A stretch of 24,841 nt of DNA from Bacillota bacterium (GTDB taxonomy: Bacteria; Bacillota; Clostridia; Oscillospirales; Ruminococcaceae). The stretch covers positions 1-24,841 of the forward strand of contig JAEWWW010000143.1 in assembly GCA_023396215.1 (NCBI GenBank). Reading direction: 5' to 3'. Numbering within the stretch: position 1 is the first letter of the stretch; every line of letters starts with the position of its first letter. This document shows, piece by piece, positions 21,816 through 24,841 of the stretch. Below the pieces are notes generated by a model that ran no database searches, had not been told where the DNA came from, and worked only from the letters and a program-made list of their open reading frames with translations. A program made the position numbers and the translations under genes.

Positions 21816-22076
21816 TTAGCCCACTTTATTGAGCTTCGAGGCCAACTGGGACTTTTTGCGGGCAGCTGTGTTCTTGTGAAGAATCCCTTTTGCGGCCGCC
21901 TGATCTATCTTTTTGATGGCCATTTTTACGGCGGCTTCGCTGTTTTCATCAGCAGCCTGCACAGCAAGGTTGGCCTTTTTGATTACAGTTCTCAGGTTGG
22001 ATTTCACTGCTTTATTCATCATGGTCTTGGCAGCGATAACCTTAACCCTCTTTTTGGCGGATTTAATATTCGGCAT
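21816..22076 (-). CDS. rpsT: 30S ribosomal protein S20
   Basis: S20 (bS20) binds the 5' and 3' minor domains of 16S rRNA. The 86-residue helical basic protein starts PNIKSAKKRVKVIAAKTMMN and contains IKKIDQAAAKGILHKNTAAR followed by KKSQLASKLNK. AAGGAGGTG precedes ATG 22076. The gene is monocistronic, with its own sigma-A promoter and strong terminator, and is divergent from gpr, the same neighbourhood as in Bacillus subtilis (rpsT-gpr-spoIIP). Confidence 0.97.
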   Translation of the reverse strand: MPNIKSAKKRVKVIAAKTMMNKAVKSNLRTVIKKANLAVQAADENSEAAVKMAIKKIDQAAAKGILHKNTAARKKSQLASKLNKVG

Positions 22077-22113
22077 AAGTGCACCTCCTTCACTTGTTAC
22101 AACAGTACAAGTA

Positions 22114-22142
22114 ATATTAGCATTTTTCCAAGGTAAATGCAA
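22114..22142 (-). promoter_or_regulatory. Sigma-A promoter of rpsT
   Basis: On the minus strand TTGCAT (22142-22137) and TAATAT (22119-22114) are separated by 17 nt. Transcription would start near 22107, inside a small inverted repeat (ACTTGT 22092-22097, ACAAGT 22107-22112) just upstream of the ribosome-binding site. Confidence 0.75.
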
Positions 22143-22197
22143 CAGTTCTTTTAATATTTTTGATTTAAAAACAAAAATTTCGAGGGGAGAAGCAAAA

Positions 22198-23076
22198 ATG
22201 GTTTTTCGCACCGACCTTGCACTGGAGCAAACACAGCATTTGGGGTCTGACCTGCCCCCCGGGGTTACCCTGAACCGGGAGACCCAGGAGGATGTTGAGA
22301 TTTACACGGTGGAGATTCAAACCGCCGACGCCGCCCGCAGAATGGGCAAGCCGATAGGGCGGTATATCACCGTGGACGGCAAGCCCTTTGAATCCACCGT
22401 GGAGGACGACGAGGCGCAGGTGAAGGCGGCGGCCGAAGCCCTGCGGGGCCTGCTGCCCGAGAAGGGGCTGGTGCTGGTGGTGGGGCTGGGCAACGAGCAC
22501 ATCACCCCCGACGCCCTTGGCCCCCGGGTGGTGGACCACATTATCACCACCCGCCATATCGAGCAGTCGGTGGCGCAGGCGGTGGGTCTCGAGGGGATGC
22601 GCCCGGTGGCGGCCATCGCCCCCGGGGTGCTGGCCCAAACCGGCATCGAGGCGGCGGAGATTGCCCGCTGGCTTTCCGACCAGACCGGCCCGGTGGCGGT
22701 GATTGCCATCGACGCGCTGGCCGCCAGCGAAACCGACCGGCTGGGGCGCACCATACAGATTTCGGATGCGGGCATTGTGCCGGGCTCGGGGGTGCAGGGC
22801 AGCCGCAAGGCTCTGAGCCGTGAAACGCTGGGAGTGCCGGTCATCTCGCTGGGGGTGCCGACGGTGGTGGATGCTTCGGTCTTTGTGCAGCGCTACCTTG
22901 AGGAGCAGGGCGCCCGGCCCGGCGGGCAGCCGGACGGCCAGCAGAAGCCGCTGATGGTGACCCCCCACCAAATCGATTTGATTATCGAGCGCTCGGCAAA
23001 AATTATTGCCCTTGCCATCAATATTGCCGCCCAGCCTACCCTTTCGCCACAGGACGTGCGCTATCTCATGAGCTGA
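22198..23076 (+). CDS. gpr: Germination protease, GPR
   Basis: GPR is the aspartic (A25 family) protease that degrades small acid-soluble spore proteins when spores germinate. The 292-residue product has the processing-site signature RTDLALE at residues 4-10, a VGLGNEHITPDALGPRVVDH block (Asp105) and VIAIDALAASETDRLGRTIQ (Asp172), where the two catalytic aspartates are expected, then GIVPGSGVQGSRKALS. ATG 22198 is fixed by GAGGGGAG (22182-22189), 8 nt upstream. Only about four residues precede the TDLA processing site, against about 15 in Bacillus. No convincing forespore promoter is identified in the 121-nt divergent region. Confidence 0.95.
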   Translation: MVFRTDLALEQTQHLGSDLPPGVTLNRETQEDVEIYTVEIQTADAARRMGKPIGRYITVDGKPFESTVEDDEAQVKAAAEALRGLLPEKGLVLVVGLGNEHITPDALGPRVVDHIITTRHIEQSVAQAVGLEGMRPVAAIAPGVLAQTGIEAAEIARWLSDQTGPVAVIAIDALAASETDRLGRTIQISDAGIVPGSGVQGSRKALSRETLGVPVISLGVPTVVDASVFVQRYLEEQGARPGGQPDGQQKPLMVTPHQIDLIIERSAKIIALAINIAAQPTLSPQDVRYLMS

Positions 23077-23363
23077 GCGGATAAGGGGCCGGGCTCTATC
23101 AAGCCTGTTACGGCGAAGCGTGCAGGGCGCAAAAGGCTCTGCATATTTCGCTGCAATTGGAAAATAATATAACCGTTAACTTAATTTTGCAAAGATTAAG
23201 TTTGGCGCCCGGAATGCGCCACGCCGCAAAGCGGCGAAACGAAGCATATAGCTGGTAACTTTTATGCACTGCATAACGCCCCTGAGTGGCGGGCGGAAAT
23301 CGGGCTCTGCCCGGTTTAAAGTTGGCCAGCTATAACCCTGAAAACAGGAAAGGAGAATGTTTT
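23077..23363. other. Intergenic region with several hairpins
   Basis: No gene before the ATG at 23364. Inverted repeats are AACTTAAT/ATTAAGTT (23178-23202), CGCCGC-AAA-GCGGCG (23222-23236) and CGGGC/GCCCG (near 23300-23312). An ATA-rich pair (GCATATTT, 14 nt, AATAATAT, about 23138-23170) loosely resembles a sigma-E promoter for the downstream coat genes, but it is about 200 nt away and the match is weak. Confidence 0.35.
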
Positions 23364-23549
23364 ATGTCACAACTCAACCAAATCGAACTCCAAAACCTTC
23401 GTCATCTCATCGGTGCCCACGACACCGCCTGTGAGAAGATGAAAACCTACGCCCAGCAGTGCAACGACCCCCAGGTCAAGCAGTATTTTGAAAAATCTGC
23501 TCAGGACGCCCAACAAACCAAGCAGCAACTGATGTCATTTTTAAGCTAG
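23364..23549 (+). CDS. Small spore coat protein, CotF-related
   Basis: A 61-residue helical protein, rich in Gln, with SQLNQIELQNLRHLIGAHDT, ACEKMKTYAQQCNDPQVKQY and a helical end. This resembles small clostridial coat proteins of the CotF (coat F domain) group, which have a pattern of hydrophobic helices in a ferritin-like bundle. AAAGGAG lies about 8 nt before ATG 23364. The next, longer CotF-like gene begins 11 nt after its stop codon, so the two probably form one functional unit. It has no signal peptide. The assignment rests on sequence style and neighbour, not on a unique motif. Confidence 0.65.
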   Translation: MSQLNQIELQNLRHLIGAHDTACEKMKTYAQQCNDPQVKQYFEKSAQDAQQTKQQLMSFLS

Positions 23550-23560
23550 GAGGAACCGTC

Positions 23561-23806
23561 ATGCAAGAAAAAACCATGGTCAATGATGCGCTTTCGATGG
23601 TTAAAAGCAGCCTGACCACCTATGCCAATACCATCACCGAGTGTGCCAACCCCAACCTGAGATCCACCATTCAGCAGATTCGCAACAGCTGTGAAACCTC
23701 ACAGTATGAGCTGTATAAGCTGGCCGAGAGCAAGGGCTTTTATAAACCCGCTTCTATGGCCCCCGACACCGAGGTACAGCAGATTAAAACCCAGTTCCAG
23801 GGTTAG
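23561..23806 (+). CDS. Coat F domain spore protein
   Basis: An 81-residue protein with the coat-F pattern: VNDALSMVKSSLTTYANTIT, ECANPNLRSTIQQIRNSCET, then QYELYKLAESKGFYKPASMA. The E-C-A-N-x-x-L-R and final K-G-F/W-Y features are typical of CotF and its relatives in Firmicutes, which are assembled into the spore coat. AGGAGG lies just upstream of ATG 23561. It follows the smaller paralogue-like gene and is followed by a strong terminator, so the pair is a transcription unit placed between gpr and spoIIP. Confidence 0.78.
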   Translation: MQEKTMVNDALSMVKSSLTTYANTITECANPNLRSTIQQIRNSCETSQYELYKLAESKGFYKPASMAPDTEVQQIKTQFQG

Positions 23807-23865
23807 GTCTGCATTTTTATAGAAAACAGCCGCAATCAGGATATCTGCGCAAACCGCGCATAACC

Positions 23866-23918
23866 GCAAGGCCGAACCTGTTTTTTGATGGGCAGGTGCG
23901 GCCTTGCCGCTGTTTTTT
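23866..23918 (+). terminator. Terminator of the coat-protein pair
   Basis: GCAAGGCCGAACCTG (23866-23880) pairs with CAGGTGCGGCCTTGC (23893-23907), 14 of 15 positions, and a six-T run (23913-23918) follows after 5 nt. An outer pairing, AAAACAGCCGCAA (23823-23835) with TTGCCGCTGTTTT, competes for the same 3' arm. Confidence 0.8.
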
Positions 23919-24205
23919 CTTGCCCATGTGGCAAATCCGCCACCCCGCCGCGGTACTAGAAACCCCCGCCGGTGAATACCATTATAAAGAAAACCCATGA
24001 GGTTGTCCGCCCCCCTTTACCCCCGGGTAGGCCGTCATGCTTACAGGCATGGCCTTGCTTTGCTTTGTTGCCGGTGCAGGCGCGGGGCAGGGCAGGAGCG
24101 GCCGGCTGCGCACACCGCCTTGCCCGCTTTGGGGTGCGGCGGATGCCGGGGGGCGGAGCGCCATCGGGCTTTTTCGGGTTGAAAGCAGCGGAGGTATCGG
24201 AACCG
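23919..24205. other. GC-rich upstream region of spoIIP
   Basis: No gene is convincing here: the open frames lack ribosome-binding sites and family motifs. A short CATGC/GCATG hairpin lies near 24035-24052. GTGAATACC near 23971 could be a sigma-E -35 element for spoIIP, but no good -10 is found at the right distance. Confidence 0.3.
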
Positions 24206-24841
24206 ATGAGAAGAGTAAGGAGATTGCGAAGGCAGACCCGGTGGCGGCAGTATGCAGCCACTGCGGTTTTTATATGCGCGGTATTGGCGGGTGGCAGGTT
24301 GGCCATAGGGGTCATGGGCGGCCTGCTGGAGCGCGCGGCCTACGCGTCGGCGGTGCTGACCCTGCCCCAGGGCGGGCTGGAGCTTCTGCGCAGGCGGTTT
24401 GCGCCCGAGGTAAAAACGCCGCCGACCACGCCCGAGCCCGAGTCCTCCCAGAGCGAGAGCGAGCCCCCGTACAGCAGCGAGGCCCCCTCCCCGCAGGAGC
24501 CCTCCTCCGGCTCCAACATCCCACAGGGCCCGGCGCCCGATATCCCCGACCAGCACAAGGGCAGGCTGATAGAGGAGCTGATGGTGGGGGAGGACAGCAG
24601 TACCTTTATGCCGCTGGGGACAGGTTATCTGCGCAACTACACCAACCTGAGCTTTGATAAAATTGAAGAGGCTCTGAAAATCACCCCCCGCCTCAAGCTC
24701 GCCAAAACCAAGGAGCCTCTGGTGCTGGTGATACACACCCATGCCACCGAAAGCTACGCCGAATACGACGCTCCTTTTTATGACAAGCGGAATAGCTGGC
24801 GCAGCACCGACAATAATAAAAATGTGACCCGCGTGGGATAT
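24206..24841 (+). CDS. spoIIP: Stage II sporulation protein P (cut by window end)
   Basis: SpoIIP is an amidase and endopeptidase that works with SpoIID and SpoIIM to degrade septal peptidoglycan during engulfment. The visible 212 residues have a basic N-terminus (RRVRRLRRQTRWRQY), one membrane span at about 17-38, a Pro/Ser/Glu-rich linker at about 68-117 and the start of the catalytic domain: PLVLVIHTHATESY with the zinc-binding/catalytic histidine region (H177, H179), then WRSTDNNKNVTRVGY at the window edge. ATG 24206 follows GGAGG (24190-24194) with an 11-nt spacer. The gene continues beyond the window. Confidence 0.9.
   Translation, partial: MRRVRRLRRQTRWRQYAATAVFICAVLAGGRLAIGVMGGLLERAAYASAVLTLPQGGLELLRRRFAPEVKTPPTTPEPESSQSESEPPYSSEAPSPQEPSSGSNIPQGPAPDIPDQHKGRLIEELMVGEDSSTFMPLGTGYLRNYTNLSFDKIEEALKITPRLKLAKTKEPLVLVIHTHATESYAEYDAPFYDKRNSWRSTDNNKNVTRVGY

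Noticed and set aside
22110..22145. Forespore promoter for gpr (GTAATA, 15 nt, GGTAAATGC)
   Set aside because: Both boxes deviate from the sigma-G/F pattern and overlap the rpsT promoter on the other strand; too weak to list.
21913..22197. Upstream extension of gpr
   Set aside because: It overlaps rpsT antisense and its promoter; a good SD precedes ATG 22198.
1..24841. CRISPR arrays, tRNA or rRNA genes, insertion sequences
   Set aside because: No regularly spaced repeats, cloverleaf or transposase-like frames were seen on either strand.

Overview
The window looks like the chromosome of an endospore-forming, fairly GC-rich member of the Clostridia, most likely an Oscillospiraceae/Ruminococcaceae-type anaerobe. 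The evidence is the Firmicutes order of the ribosomal superoperon (secY-adk-map, a KOW-domain protein, then infA-rpmJ), zinc-binding forms of S14, S4, L36, L24 and adenylate kinase, rpsD inside the alpha operon (clostridial rather than Bacillus-like), a minimal spoVAC-spoVAD-spoVAE set, and rpsT next to gpr and spoIIP. The family-level assignment is inference from gene content.

Layout. Positions 1-800 hold a hairpin-rich edge, a frameshifted XRE-type repressor gene (minus strand), a shared regulatory region and a 55-residue orphan protein. Positions 842-1447 (minus) hold three tandem small single-span membrane proteins that share a C-terminal K/Q-A-[LV]-x-x-Y-[IL]-x-x-[HN] motif; a sigma-E-like promoter can be read upstream of them. 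Positions 1744-2078 are the promoter and a ~300-nt structured leader of the S10 operon, with a possible 29-codon leader ORF and a terminator-like hairpin. Positions 2079-17500 are one unbroken co-directional array: S10-L3-L4-L23-L2-S19-L22-S3-L16-L29-S17-L14-L24-L5-S14-S8-L6-L18-S5-L30-L15-secY-adk-map-KOW-infA-L36-S13-S11-S4-rpoA-L17, closed by a 14-bp terminator hairpin.

Positions 17501-17933 are a hairpin-rich intergenic stretch. purA (minus strand) follows. It is driven by a good sigma-A promoter about 270 nt upstream, and the leader between them contains a possible three-way-junction RNA, a 21-codon leader ORF with its own Shine-Dalgarno, and a long A/U-flanked hairpin whose 3' arm carries the purA ribosome-binding site and ends at the AUG. 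This is the best candidate in the window for an undescribed regulatory element.

From 19652 the window turns to sporulation: the spoVAC-AD-AE operon (dipicolinic acid uptake), rpsT (minus) divergent from gpr (germination protease), two small coat-F-like proteins, and the start of spoIIP, which runs off the window end. In other Firmicutes gpr and spoIIP are neighbours; here the coat pair sits between them.

The ribosomal, sec and RNA polymerase genes are ordinary and confidently assigned. The points worth a second look are all at the edges: the two leader regions, the small membrane protein triplet, the broken regulator and the coat-protein insertion.
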